Shown: positions 42,171 to 50,224, counted from the first letter of the stretch. The stretch: DNA of 62,063 nt from an uncultured Pseudoflavonifractor sp. (GCA_947577065.1 CANPTT010000009.1:1-62063); one strand, 5' to 3'. Notes: generated from the sequence alone by a model not told the origin. Numbers and translations are program-made.

Positions 42171-43241
42171 TTACAGGCCGAAAAGCTGGGCCAGCTTGTC
42201 CTCTTTCAACTCTCCGCCAATGACGCACAGCCGTCCGGTGTAGTCGGCCTGGGTCCGGCGGATCTCATGTTCTTCGGGAACATAGTCGAACTCCAGCCAG
42301 CCGTCCTCCCCATCGGGAATGATGCCCTTGGCCCGGAAGATCTCGCCGTATTCGCCGCTGTCCAGGGCGGCCAGGATAGCCTCGATATCCGAGCGGGAAA
42401 AGGATTTGGGAGTCTCTCTTCCCCAGCTTGTAAAGCGTTCGTCCGCATCGTGGTGATGGTGATGATGCCCGTGATCCTGACAGCCGCAGGTGCAGTCAGG
42501 TCCGTGGTCGTGGTGGTGGTGATGTCCATGTTCATCGTCATGGTGGTGATGCTCATGCGCATGGTCATCATCGTGGTGATGCTCATGCGCGTGATGATGC
42601 TCATGGGCCTCCTCCACCAGCTCCTTGAGCTGGTCGGACATGGCGGTGCCCTCGATGGCGGAGAGGATGGTGGGGCCCTCCAGCTGATCCCAGGGGGTGG
42701 TGAGGATGGTGGCGGAGGGATTTTGTTCCCGGATGAGGGCTGCCACGGCTTCCAGCTTCTCCTGGGTCAGCTTCTGGGTCCGGGACAGAAGGATGCTGCC
42801 TGCGGACTGGATCTGGTTGTTATAGAATTCGGGAATATTTTTCATATAGCTTTTGGCCTTGACGGCGTCTACCACGGTCACAAAGCTGTTCAGTTCCAAC
42901 TGAGGGACCGCCTTCACGGCGTCCCCTACGGCGGCGATGACGTCGCTGAGCTTGGCAACGCCGGAGGGCTCAATGAGGATGCGGGAGGGCTGATACTGGG
43001 CATAGACCTTGCCCAGGGCCTCGGTAAAGTCTCCCACCAGAGTGCAACAGATACAGCCGGAGGACAGCTCGGAAACCTCAACGCCGCTTTCGCGCAGGAA
43101 TCCGCCGTCCACGCTGACTTCGCCAAACTCGTTCTCAATGAGCACCAGCTTTTCTCCGGCGAAGACCTCAGAGAGCAACTTTTTAATGAGGGTGGTTTTG
43201 CCGGCGCCCAGGAACCCGGAAATAATATCTACTTTTGTCAT
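42171..43241 (-). CDS. CobW/G3E-family GTPase 2 (zinc chaperone-like), His-rich
   Basis: A 356-residue GTPase with P-loop GFLGAGKTT, the metal motif GCICC (SSGCICCTLVGD), IEPSGVA and a C-terminal CobW domain. A His/Asp/Glu-rich stretch at about residues 212-274 contains runs such as HEHHHHDDEHGHHHHHDHG and a CTCGC. These features mark metallochaperones of the COG0523 group, probably for zinc, with the His tract as a metal buffer. No Zur box was recognised upstream. Confidence 0.9.
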   Translation of the reverse strand: MTKVDIISGFLGAGKTTLIKKLLSEVFAGEKLVLIENEFGEVSVDGGFLRESGVEVSELSSGCICCTLVGDFTEALGKVYAQYQPSRILIEPSGVAKLSDVIAAVGDAVKAVPQLELNSFVTVVDAVKAKSYMKNIPEFYNNQIQSAGSILLSRTQKLTQEKLEAVAALIREQNPSATILTTPWDQLEGPTILSAIEGTAMSDQLKELVEEAHEHHHAHEHHHDDDHAHEHHHHDDEHGHHHHHDHGPDCTCGCQDHGHHHHHHDADERFTSWGRETPKSFSRSDIEAILAALDSGEYGEIFRAKGIIPDGEDGWLEFDYVPEEHEIRRTQADYTGRLCVIGGELKEDKLAQLFGL

Positions 43242-43341
43242 AACTCGCTTCTCCTTCGTATATGGGACATCTTACACTTTATGTTACCACTTGGATGAAA
43301 AAAATCAATACGATTTTGTGAATTTGGCAGGAAAAACAAAA

Positions 43342-43381
43342 AAGAAGGCCGTCCGGATCTGTCAGGTCCGGACGGCCTTTT
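43342..43381. terminator. Terminator after the 43382 gene
   Basis: AAGGCCGTCCGGA and TCCGGACGGCCTT form a 13-bp stem with A- and T-runs on both sides, directly after the membrane-protein gene stop. Confidence 0.88.
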
Positions 43382-43897
43382 TCAGTTGGAGTCACCGTAT
43401 CCGAAAAACCCATCCTGGGTTTGGACAAAGAGCAGTTTTTCCTCCCAGAGCTCTTTGAAAAAGTGCCGATCGGACATGAGGTCGGGGAGGAGGGCCCACT
43501 GGATGGCAAACCACCAGAGTCGGCCGCCCAGAAAGTATAGCTCGGCGGGCAGGCACAGGGAGACCAGAATGGGTGGCCAGGAGAGAATCAGTCCTGCCAG
43601 CCCGACTCCGGTGATCAGGGTAGCGCTGAGACAGCCCAGGGGAAGGAAAAAGGGAAACAGAACATAGAGAGGGATGGTGAAGAGCAGGGCGGGCTCGTGC
43701 CGGATAGAGGAGTATACGGCGATGGCCGCTGTGGGGAGCAGGATCTGGGAGAGGAAGGCGAGCAGGACCACTCCCTGTCCCCGCCGCAACTTGCCGCACA
43801 GTTTCCAGCGGTTTTTTCGGAACCGGACGGAGGCTTCCTGTTCCCGGATCAGCGCCAGCACCTGGTCGGGATCTTGAAATGAAATCTTTTTCCGCAT
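43382..43897 (-). CDS. Membrane protein, unknown
   Basis: A 171-residue protein with a basic cytoplasmic N-terminus (about 1-40) and three to four membrane helices between 42 and 135, then an aromatic-rich tail. I do not recognise the family. It follows the IIA gene by 24 bases on the same strand and may be the last gene of the PTS operon. Confidence 0.6.
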   Translation of the reverse strand: MRKKISFQDPDQVLALIREQEASVRFRKNRWKLCGKLRRGQGVVLLAFLSQILLPTAAIAVYSSIRHEPALLFTIPLYVLFPFFLPLGCLSATLITGVGLAGLILSWPPILVSLCLPAELYFLGGRLWWFAIQWALLPDLMSDRHFFKELWEEKLLFVQTQDGFFGYGDSN

Positions 43898-43921
43898 ATG
43901 ATACCCTCCCTTTGTGGACGG

Positions 43922-44338
43922 TCAAAGCTCGTCTTCCTCGATCTCTGTGAGGCGAAAGATCCCGATCTGGTCCCGGCCCAGTTCAATGGCAGCCTGGGCC
44001 AGACGGTCCACATCCTCTTCATCGGCGCGGCTGGTGCAGGCATCAATCAGCATGGCGGCGTTGACGCCGTGGACCAGGCGGATCCGGGGATCGGACATGG
44101 TAAGGCGGACGGACAGGTTAAAGGGCGTGCCATTGAGAAGGTCGGTGAAGATCAGGATCCCGCTGCAGGCGGCCAGATCTTCCACCGCCTGAGACAGTTT
44201 CCGGTCCAGCAGGTCCACCGAGCCGGCGTCCTTGAAATCAATGGCGGTATAGTTTTCCTGTGGACCCACGATCAACTCCATGTTGGAGGTCAGGCCGCTG
44301 GCAAAGGAGCCGTGGCCGGTGAGGATCACGCCGATCAT
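43922..44338 (-). CDS. PTS system mannose-family EIIA
   Basis: A 138-residue cytoplasmic phosphocarrier of the mannose-type PTS. His9 (LTGHGSFASGL) accepts phosphate from HPr and passes it to IIB. The IIA fold is recognised also by FTDLLNGTPFN. The gene overlaps the HAD gene by four bases and lies at the far end of the operon from IIB-IIC-IID. Confidence 0.92.
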   Translation of the reverse strand: MIGVILTGHGSFASGLTSNMELIVGPQENYTAIDFKDAGSVDLLDRKLSQAVEDLAACSGILIFTDLLNGTPFNLSVRLTMSDPRIRLVHGVNAAMLIDACTSRADEEDVDRLAQAAIELGRDQIGIFRLTEIEEDEL

Positions 44339-44982
44339 AGTATCATCTCCTGTTTCACAATATCCTTTATCTGATCCAGACTGTCGATCTGCCAGGTGGC
44401 CTGGGACAGGTCCAGTTCCAGTACCGGATCCCGGAGGGAGGCCACCCGAAGTCCCGCCCGGACTGCGGCCTCCACCCCATAGGGGGAGTCCTCTATCACC
44501 AGAAGCTCCTCGGGGGAAAGACCTAACTGTTTCATGGAGTAGAGGTAAATGGCGGGGTCCGGCTTACAGCGGTTCAAGGTCCGGCCAGAGACAATATGGT
44601 CGAAAAAGGGCCGCATTCCGCATTCGTCCAGCATCCGGTCTACGAAATCCAAGGGGGAGTTGGAGGCCAGGGCGATGACAAGCCCCCGGTTTTTGAGAAA
44701 TTCCAGTAGGGAAATGGCGCCGGGCATCAGGATTTCCGGACCGTGCATGGGGTGTTCGTCAATGTATCGCTCCAGCATGGCCTGGGCGGTGGCAAAGTCC
44801 ACTTTCAATATCTTAGCCATGTATGCGAAATTGTCAAGGTCGGTGGTGCCGACCAGGGCGATCAGATCCCTCATGTTGGGCTCCACCCCGTTTTCCCACA
44901 GGAAGTCCCGGTTATCCTCCACACTTTTGCGCTCACTGTTGATGAGAACACCGTCCAGATCAAAAATGATTCCTTTTAACAT
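44335..44982 (-). CDS. HAD-family hydrolase, beta-phosphoglucomutase-like
   Basis: A 215-residue HAD protein with DLDGVLINSE (nucleophile Asp and acid Asp), ALASNSPLDFV (motif II), KPDPAIYL (motif III Lys) and EDSPYGVEAA (motif IV). The helical cap is of the beta-phosphoglucomutase/phosphatase type. Within a PTS-deglycase operon it could dephosphorylate or isomerise a sugar phosphate. The substrate is not known. Confidence 0.85.
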   Translation of the reverse strand: MLKGIIFDLDGVLINSERKSVEDNRDFLWENGVEPNMRDLIALVGTTDLDNFAYMAKILKVDFATAQAMLERYIDEHPMHGPEILMPGAISLLEFLKNRGLVIALASNSPLDFVDRMLDECGMRPFFDHIVSGRTLNRCKPDPAIYLYSMKQLGLSPEELLVIEDSPYGVEAAVRAGLRVASLRDPVLELDLSQATWQIDSLDQIKDIVKQEMIL

Positions 44983-44995
44983 AGGCTCTCCTCAT

Positions 44996-45042
44996 GGAAA
45001 ACCGGCCTCCATCCCGAATCAGACGGAGGATGGGGACCGGTT
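44996..45042 (-). terminator. Intra-operon hairpin between deglycase and HAD genes
   Basis: AACCGG/CCGGTT enclosing CTCCATCC/GGATGGGG (45000-45042), followed on the minus strand by TTTTCC. It may be an attenuating terminator that lowers expression of the HAD and IIA genes relative to the upstream ones. Confidence 0.55.
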
Positions 45043-45063
45043 CTCCTGTGGTTTATTTAAAAA

Positions 45064-46074
45064 TCAATACTCCACGATCTGGTAATATCTGCGGGTCTTG
45101 AAGTTCATGCCGGTGGCTTCGATCATGTACTCAGCGATGAGCTCCTCAATGCAGACATTCAAAAGAATGGGGGAGAGGAAGCGGCGGAACTCGGGGCTGA
45201 TCCCCGCCATCTCAAACTCAGCGGTATCGATGACCACCAGCTTTTTGGCGGCGTACTTCCGCAGGAACCGCTCACAGCGTTCGTCCAGGGGACGGGACTC
45301 ATCCTCACTCTTGAGGAGGATGATGTTTACATCATCGTCCGCGATCTCCAGACAGCCGTGGAAGAACTCGGCGGTATTCATGGTCTGAGTTTTCTGGCGG
45401 AAGAGCTCCTCAGCAATGTCGGCGGAGTATTTCAGAGCCTCGCCAAAGTTGATGCCGCTGTAGAGCCAGAGCTGGAAGGGCTCCTTGCTGAACCGCTCCA
45501 CAAACTCCTTGGCCCGGCCATCGAACTCCTCAGCCACCTTGCAAAGACCCTGAGGAACGTTGGAGAGCTCATCGGCAAAGCGCTCATAATCCTCGAAGTC
45601 CCCATGGTTTTTCAGCAGCCGGAAGATCAAGTAGTACATGGTGAGGTAGCGGATGGGGGAGGAGAACTCGTCAATGAGGACCTTGTAGGTCACATTGTTG
45701 GCTACCGGGGTGTTGTCGATCATCACAAAACCGATGGTGGGGATCCCGTGTTCCTTGCAGTACTCGGAAAGCTCCACGGTTTCCTTCATGGTTCCCGTCT
45801 TAGCCATGATGACCACCAGGGAATCCTTGTTCAGACAGTGGTAGTTGGAGTACATCAGTTCGGCGGCCTCCTCGGCGTAGGCGGGGATATTGGAGAGTTT
45901 CCGAATGATGCGGGGGAAGGGGGAGATGGTGGTGATGGAACCGCCGGAGCCGGCGAAGAAGATGTTGGAAAAGCCCCGGGCGGAGATCTCGTCTGCGATC
46001 TTTTCCACCTCGGCACGCTGGGCGATGGTCAGTGCGCCCCGCTCTGTAAACTGCTTTTTGAGTTTCTCAATCAT
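45064..46074 (-). CDS. SIS-domain deglycase (fructoselysine/glucoselysine-6-P type)
   Basis: A 336-residue protein with two SIS domains (FFAGSGGS; MAKTGTMKETVELSEYCKEHG; FFHGCLEIADDD). Its length and pattern are those of the deglycases FrlB and GfrE/GfrF, which split fructoselysine-6-P or glucoselysine-6-P into hexose-6-P and lysine. Neighbouring mannose-type PTS subunits match the Salmonella gfr operon plan. Substrate specificity remains an inference. Confidence 0.8.
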   Translation of the reverse strand: MIEKLKKQFTERGALTIAQRAEVEKIADEISARGFSNIFFAGSGGSITTISPFPRIIRKLSNIPAYAEEAAELMYSNYHCLNKDSLVVIMAKTGTMKETVELSEYCKEHGIPTIGFVMIDNTPVANNVTYKVLIDEFSSPIRYLTMYYLIFRLLKNHGDFEDYERFADELSNVPQGLCKVAEEFDGRAKEFVERFSKEPFQLWLYSGINFGEALKYSADIAEELFRQKTQTMNTAEFFHGCLEIADDDVNIILLKSEDESRPLDERCERFLRKYAAKKLVVIDTAEFEMAGISPEFRRFLSPILLNVCIEELIAEYMIEATGMNFKTRRYYQIVEY

Positions 46075-46126
46075 TTATGTATTCCTCCATGTGAATAAGG
46101 TTTTTGCCTGAAAAGATTTGCTGCGA

Positions 46127-46963
46127 TCAGCACAGGATGCCCAGCACGCCGCACAGGAAGCCAACGATGATGATGCCGGCCATGATGACGCCTACCCGGA
46201 CCTTCTTCTGCAGGAAGTGGTAGACGATGAGAGTGGCGGTCAGGGGCAGAAGGCGGGGCATGATCTGGTCCAGATACTCCTGCAAAACGATCTCGGTCCC
46301 CGAGATGGTGAAGGACAGGGGGCAGCTTACGCTGATCTGGGTGGCGATCATACAGCCCACGGCGATGATACCCACAATGCCTGCACAGTAGGTAAACAGG
46401 TTCATCTGCCCGCTGGATTGGACTTTTTGCAGGAAACTGTTGCCGTTCCGATAGCCGATGAAGAGACAGTGATACCGGGTGAGGAAGTGGGGAACGTTGA
46501 ACAGGAGCAGGAAGATAAAGGGGGCCACGATGCTTCCGGTTTGGGCGAAGGACACACCGATGGCGGCGGCCAGGATACGGAAGATGCCCCAGAAGAAGGT
46601 GTCACCGATGCCGGAAAGGGGGCCCATCAGGGCCATCTTTACCGAGTTGATGGAGGCGGGGTCAAAGTGCTCGGGATCCCTTTTATACTGTTCCTCCATA
46701 GCGATGGAGATACCCATGACGAAGGTGGAGGGAGCCACGGTCATGTTGAAGACCTCCATGTGGCGTCTCAGCGCCTCCTTGAGACCATCGGGGTCGTCTT
46801 TATAGATCTTGGACAGAGCGGGCATGATGCTGTAGTTGAAGCCCAGAGCCTCCATACGCTCGAAGTTGTAGGAGCCCAGCAGGGTGAAGGAGCGCCAGAA
46901 TACCTTGAGGAAGTCTTTTTTGGTAATGTTGTTTTCGGCGCTGATGATCTCATTCTTGCTCAT
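46127..46963 (-). CDS. PTS system mannose-family EIID
   Basis: A 278-residue membrane component of the mannose-type permease. The N-terminal cytoplasmic half (DFLKVFWRSFTLLGSYNFER) and the segment GDTFFWGIFRILAAAIGVSFA are typical. It pairs with IIC to move and phosphorylate the substrate. Start ATG overlaps the IIC stop by one base. Confidence 0.94.
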   Translation of the reverse strand: MSKNEIISAENNITKKDFLKVFWRSFTLLGSYNFERMEALGFNYSIMPALSKIYKDDPDGLKEALRRHMEVFNMTVAPSTFVMGISIAMEEQYKRDPEHFDPASINSVKMALMGPLSGIGDTFFWGIFRILAAAIGVSFAQTGSIVAPFIFLLLFNVPHFLTRYHCLFIGYRNGNSFLQKVQSSGQMNLFTYCAGIVGIIAVGCMIATQISVSCPLSFTISGTEIVLQEYLDQIMPRLLPLTATLIVYHFLQKKVRVGVIMAGIIIVGFLCGVLGILC

Positions 46964-47739
46964 TACAGGTCCTCCTCTTCTTCATAGGCCAGGGTCCCCG
47001 CAGGCCTGTCAGATTTCAGCCAGTACATCACCAGAGCAACGGCGACAGCCAGAAGGGTGATGGCCAGCATGGTCAGATCCGTGTAAGCGGCCACCACAAA
47101 GCCCACGATGAAGAAGGGGATCAGCTTGGTCTCCATCAGGATCTGCAGCAGCATGGCAAAGCCGAGGGCAGGGAGCAGGGCGGAGACTGCGGTCAGGCCG
47201 TCCATAGCCCACTGGGGGAGACTGTCTACCACGGTCTGCACAAGGCCGCTGCCCATATAGACGGATACGAAGGTGGGAACGCAGTAGAGAAGGAAGGTGA
47301 TAAAGCCGCAAAAGTAATGAAGGCGGATCATACCCTTCATGTTGCCCTCTTCGGCATACCGGTCGACCTTGTGCATGATGCCGGAGAAGCCGGTCATCTT
47401 CAGCACGTTCAGAGACTGCATCAGGATGGAGACAGGGAGACCGAAGGCCATAGCCACCTCGGCGCCGCTGTTGGTCATCAGGGCGATGGCGGTGCCGATG
47501 GTGCCGCCGCAGCCGATGTCCAGCTGGGCCGACAGGCCGATGCCGGTGGCGCCCATCCAGATGAGTTGGAGCTGGCCGCCGATGATGATGCCCTGCCGGA
47601 CGTCACCCAGGATCAGGCCCACCAGGAAGCCGGTGACCAGCGGCTCACGGAGCTTGCATTCGCCCAGGAAGTCGCCCTCCAAAGCGGTGAGGGCTGCCAC
47701 ACAGCCGATCAGTAACGCTTGCCAAATCTCAATTGTCAT
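46963..47739 (-). CDS. PTS system mannose-family EIIC
   Basis: A 258-residue polytopic membrane protein; characteristic stretch EPLVTGFLVGLILGDVRQGIIIGGQLQLIWMGATGIG (in overlapping parts: REPLVTGFLVGLILGD and GGQLQLIWMG). It forms the sugar channel with IID. Confidence 0.94.
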   Translation of the reverse strand: MTIEIWQALLIGCVAALTALEGDFLGECKLREPLVTGFLVGLILGDVRQGIIIGGQLQLIWMGATGIGLSAQLDIGCGGTIGTAIALMTNSGAEVAMAFGLPVSILMQSLNVLKMTGFSGIMHKVDRYAEEGNMKGMIRLHYFCGFITFLLYCVPTFVSVYMGSGLVQTVVDSLPQWAMDGLTAVSALLPALGFAMLLQILMETKLIPFFIVGFVVAAYTDLTMLAITLLAVAVALVMYWLKSDRPAGTLAYEEEEDL

Positions 47740-47772
47740 GGAATTACCCCCTCTTTCTTTATCATGTCGGTG

Positions 47773-48243
47773 TTATAGAAAATTTTTCAGAGGATAGCCT
47801 GGGTCTGTGATCATCTTTTTCACTTCCACCTCTACGCCCAGGTCCTCAATGGCCTTCAGATCCGCCAGATCCTGGTCTGAGACCCATACGGTGCCAAGGA
47901 TGGACTTTCGTCCCTCCCCTGTGCGCTGACCGCCCATGTTCACATAGCGGATAAAGTCGCAGGCCCGGCAGATCCGCAGCGCATCAGGCACATTGTCCAC
48001 CAGCACCATAGTGTTGTAGGCGAAGGAGTTGAGTTTCGGCAGGGCCTCGATCCCCTCCTCCACCGTGCGGATCCACAGCTTGACAGCTTCGGGCTTGGCA
48101 AACTGGGCCGCCATCTTCATGGTGGGATCATTTGCGACCTTATCGCTGATGATCAGGATCCCCTTGGCATTCAGACTGTTGGCCCAGCCGAAGGTCACCT
48201 GAGCGTGCATCAGCCGGTCGTCTATCCTCATGGCTTTTATCAT
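47773..48243 (-). CDS. PTS system mannose-family EIIB
   Basis: A 156-residue phosphotransfer protein. His13 in RIDDRLMHAQVTFGW accepts phosphate from IIA. It is the first gene of the operon, read from the promoter at 48300-48328. Confidence 0.94.
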   Translation of the reverse strand: MIKAMRIDDRLMHAQVTFGWANSLNAKGILIISDKVANDPTMKMAAQFAKPEAVKLWIRTVEEGIEALPKLNSFAYNTMVLVDNVPDALRICRACDFIRYVNMGGQRTGEGRKSILGTVWVSDQDLADLKAIEDLGVEVEVKKMITDPGYPLKNFL

Positions 48244-48269
48244 GTGCTCACCTCCCTTTTAATTTAATC

Positions 48270-48308
48270 TGGTATACTATGTATACCACTTATGAAAAGA
48301 GCATACCA
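48270..48308. promoter_or_regulatory. GntR-type operator of the PTS operon
   Basis: A perfect palindrome TGGTATAC-TAT-GTATACCA (48270-48288) just downstream of the start point, and an additional half-site GCATACCA (48301-48308) over the -10 box. The half-site TGGTATA also occurs at the regulator promoter (49733-49760). Confidence 0.7.
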
Positions 48309-48328
48309 CTTTTGGGAGGGTATTGCAA
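48300..48328 (-). promoter_or_regulatory. Promoter of the PTS-deglycase operon
   Basis: TTGCAA (48328-48323), 17 bp, TATGCT (48305-48300) on the minus strand. Confidence 0.65.
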
Positions 48329-48390
48329 GTATCTTTTGCACTTTTCAATATAATACACAATAAGAGGTTCTGTTTCTTGTGCAAGATAAC

Positions 48391-48420
48391 AAAACCGCCT
48401 GCGAAAACCTTCGCAGGCGG
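48391..48420 (-). terminator. Terminator of the GntR gene
   Basis: CCGCCTGCGAA / TTCGCAGGCGG (48395-48420) followed by TTTTG on the minus strand. Confidence 0.85.
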
Positions 48421-48446
48421 CAGAGATGAGATCGGTTGAAGGGGGG

Positions 48447-49178
48447 TTAGGGCTGCTTAACGATAAAATGAAAGGCGGTATACTCGGGCAGGTTGTAGGA
48501 GCGGGTGAACTCCACCAGAGTGCCAGTCTTGTCATAGCCAAAGTATTTGAAGCTGAACACGTTTTTCTCCGCAGGGCATTGAAGATATTTGGCGTAGGCG
48601 GCGGGGAGGGGCTCCACCTTTAACTCTGAATTGATCCTTTTGGGGCGGCGGTCCTTGCTCTCCATGTACTCATAAAGGGAGCAGGACTTGAAATCGTACC
48701 GCAGAGCGTCTCCGAAATACTTGTGGGGGATGTAAGCGATCTGGACGGCGTAGGGGGTGTCGTCGATGAGCATGAGCCGGACCAGCTCAATGCAGTACTC
48801 CATGCCGTGGAAGTAAGAGGCCACCTCCCCCTGGGTCGGCACTTTTTTGCTGGAGATCACTACCCGGGAGGGGGTCATACCTCCGCTGTGGATATCCACG
48901 CTGAGTCGGCTGGCGGAGCCGGTGCCCAGGTGGACGATCTTCCTGTTATCCTCGGGGCAGCGCAGTACAAAAGTGCCCCGGCCCTGCTCGGATCCCAGGA
49001 TGCCCTCCTTCTGAAGCTGGAGAAGGGCCTTGCGTACCGTGACCCGGGTGATGCCGTAGGCCAGGGACATCTCCCGCTCCGAGGGGATCTTGTCCCCGGG
49101 GCGGTAAATGCCGCTGATGATCTTCTGCTTGATACTGTCCGAAAGCTGAAGATATATGGATTGTGAGTAATGATTCAT
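48447..49178 (-). CDS. GntR-family transcription regulator (HutC/UTRA type)
   Basis: A 243-residue regulator: winged-helix domain at residues 1-75 (PSEREMSLAYGITRVTVRKAL) and UTRA effector domain at 85-240. It probably binds a sugar phosphate or Amadori product and controls the adjacent PTS operon through the TGGTATAC palindrome. Its ATG overlaps the preceding UTRA-only gene's stop by four bases. Confidence 0.9.
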   Translation of the reverse strand: MNHYSQSIYLQLSDSIKQKIISGIYRPGDKIPSEREMSLAYGITRVTVRKALLQLQKEGILGSEQGRGTFVLRCPEDNRKIVHLGTGSASRLSVDIHSGGMTPSRVVISSKKVPTQGEVASYFHGMEYCIELVRLMLIDDTPYAVQIAYIPHKYFGDALRYDFKSCSLYEYMESKDRRPKRINSELKVEPLPAAYAKYLQCPAEKNVFSFKYFGYDKTGTLVEFTRSYNLPEYTAFHFIVKQP

Positions 49179-49696
49179 TCTTCCATCACACTTCTAAAGA
49201 CAAAAAAGTCTGTAGCCGCAATATTCTGGTAGCTTTCCGTGGGAATGCCCCGCTGGTCAGTGGACAGACCGTTGATGACCATTACCTCGTCCCCCTTCAG
49301 ATGGAGCAATTCCTTCTCCTCCTCCGATGCCTCTGAGATCAGGATGCTCTCCTCGCTGTTGGCAACGGCCAGCTTGTAGGGACCTCTCAGAAGCTGGTAG
49401 AGGGACTGGTTGGTGAAATCCATCTGCTCAATGCCGGGTACCAGGCTGTAGGGGATGTAGGTATGTTCCAGGACCTTGGGCACATTATCCACGATCACAA
49501 GGCGGCGCAGCTCAAAAACCTGACTGGCCAGGGGGAGCTGGAGGGCCTGGCTGACCAGCTTGTTGGCCTCGGTTACCTGGCAGGTCAGGACCTTGACTGT
49601 GTAGGTATAGCCCAGAACGTTCAGATGGGTGGCGATGGAGGTGAAGGTCTCCGTATTGCGTACCAATGTGATATTGTCTGTTTTATCCTGTCGCAT
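49175..49696 (-). CDS. UTRA-only regulator-like protein lacking the DNA-binding domain
   Basis: A 173-residue protein that matches only the UTRA sensor half of a HutC-type GntR regulator (LASQVFELRRLVIVDNVP, LEHTYIPYSLVPG, ESILISEASEEEKELL). There is no winged helix: ATG 49696 follows GAGGTG closely and the sequence upstream is promoter and operator. It is co-translated with the complete GntR gene. It may form a mixed dimer with the regulator or sense an effector for it. Confidence 0.8.
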   Translation of the reverse strand: MRQDKTDNITLVRNTETFTSIATHLNVLGYTYTVKVLTCQVTEANKLVSQALQLPLASQVFELRRLVIVDNVPKVLEHTYIPYSLVPGIEQMDFTNQSLYQLLRGPYKLAVANSEESILISEASEEEKELLHLKGDEVMVINGLSTDQRGIPTESYQNIAATDFFVFRSVMEE

Positions 49697-49732
49697 ATGT
49701 CACCTCAAGTTTCAGATCCTTGTTGCCGGGGA

Positions 49733-49760
49733 TGGTATAACAGAACTGTTATTTATACCA
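49733..49760. promoter_or_regulatory. Operator of the regulator operon
   Basis: Nested palindromes: TGGTATAA (49733-49740) with TTATACCA (49753-49760), and inside it ATAACAG-AA-CTGTTAT (49737-49752). It covers the start of the regulator transcript, so autoregulation is likely. Confidence 0.65.
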
Positions 49761-49769
49761 GTTTTTGTT

Positions 49770-49798
49770 ATTATAACACGGCTGTTTTGAAATTTCAA
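49770..49798 (-). promoter_or_regulatory. Promoter of the UTRA-GntR operon
   Basis: TTGAAA (49798-49793), 17-bp spacer, TATAAT (49775-49770) on the minus strand. Confidence 0.8.
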
Positions 49799-49877
49799 TG
49801 CACATTTTATATTCCAGAGGGCAGGTGGATCTGGATGGAGAAGGATGTATTGCCAAATCATTCCGTGAAAATCTCTT

Positions 49878-49906
49878 GCATAGGGAAAAGGAACCTGCGG
49901 ATAATA
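49878..49906 (+). promoter_or_regulatory. Sigma-G-like promoter of spoVT
   Basis: GCATA (49878-49882), a 17-bp spacer and GATAATA (49900-49906). This fits the forespore sigma-F/G pattern (GMATR, 17-18 bp, CATNNTA) except for the first -10 base. In Bacillus spoVT is read by sigma-G. Confidence 0.55.
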
Positions 49907-49948
49907 AGATTTGTCAATGGGACAAAAAAACCGCAGGAGGAGAGAGAA

Positions 49949-50047
49949 ATGAAAGCGACCGGAATCGTGCGGAGGATCGACGACCTGGGACGGGTGGTCA
50001 TCCCCAAGGAGATCCGCCGGACCATGCGGATCCGCGAAGGCGACCCG
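49949..50047 (+). pseudogene. spoVT: spoVT 5' end, interrupted after codon 33
   Basis: ATG 49949 after GGAGGAGAG opens a frame starting MKATGIVRRIDDLGRVVIP and running to RIREGDP, which is the conserved N-terminus of SpoVT, an AbrB-type forespore regulator. After codon 33 the family should continue LEIF..., but the sequence changes abruptly to unrelated residues and stops at 50122. The lost part includes the second half of the AbrB DNA-binding fold and the GAF domain. The rest of spoVT is not in the window. I infer an insertion at about 50047. Confidence 0.85.
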
Positions 50048-50180
50048 TCACAGACAGTGTTGACGAATGAGCAGAAGTTCTGCCTTGCCATGGTAGAAAT
50101 ATCGGAATATGTGAACGCATAGTGTAAATCGCTTGCGAAGGATACCGCTTACCGTGTACATACAAGAAGGGTATTTCACA

Positions 50181-50224
50181 GGGCCAGTGTGTTGAGAGAT
50201 CAGCACACTGGCCCTCTTTTTTGT
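50181..50224 (+). terminator. Strong terminator at the island's left edge
   Basis: GGGCCAGTGTG (50181-50191) and CACACTGGCCC (50204-50214) followed by TCTTTTTTG. It would stop the truncated spoVT transcript before the island genes. Confidence 0.88.

Noticed and set aside
42470-42610. Repetitive DNA of CAT/GTG type that might be a repeat array
   Set aside because: It encodes the His/Asp/Glu tract of the CobW-like protein; irregular units, no spacers, so not a CRISPR or tandem-repeat element.
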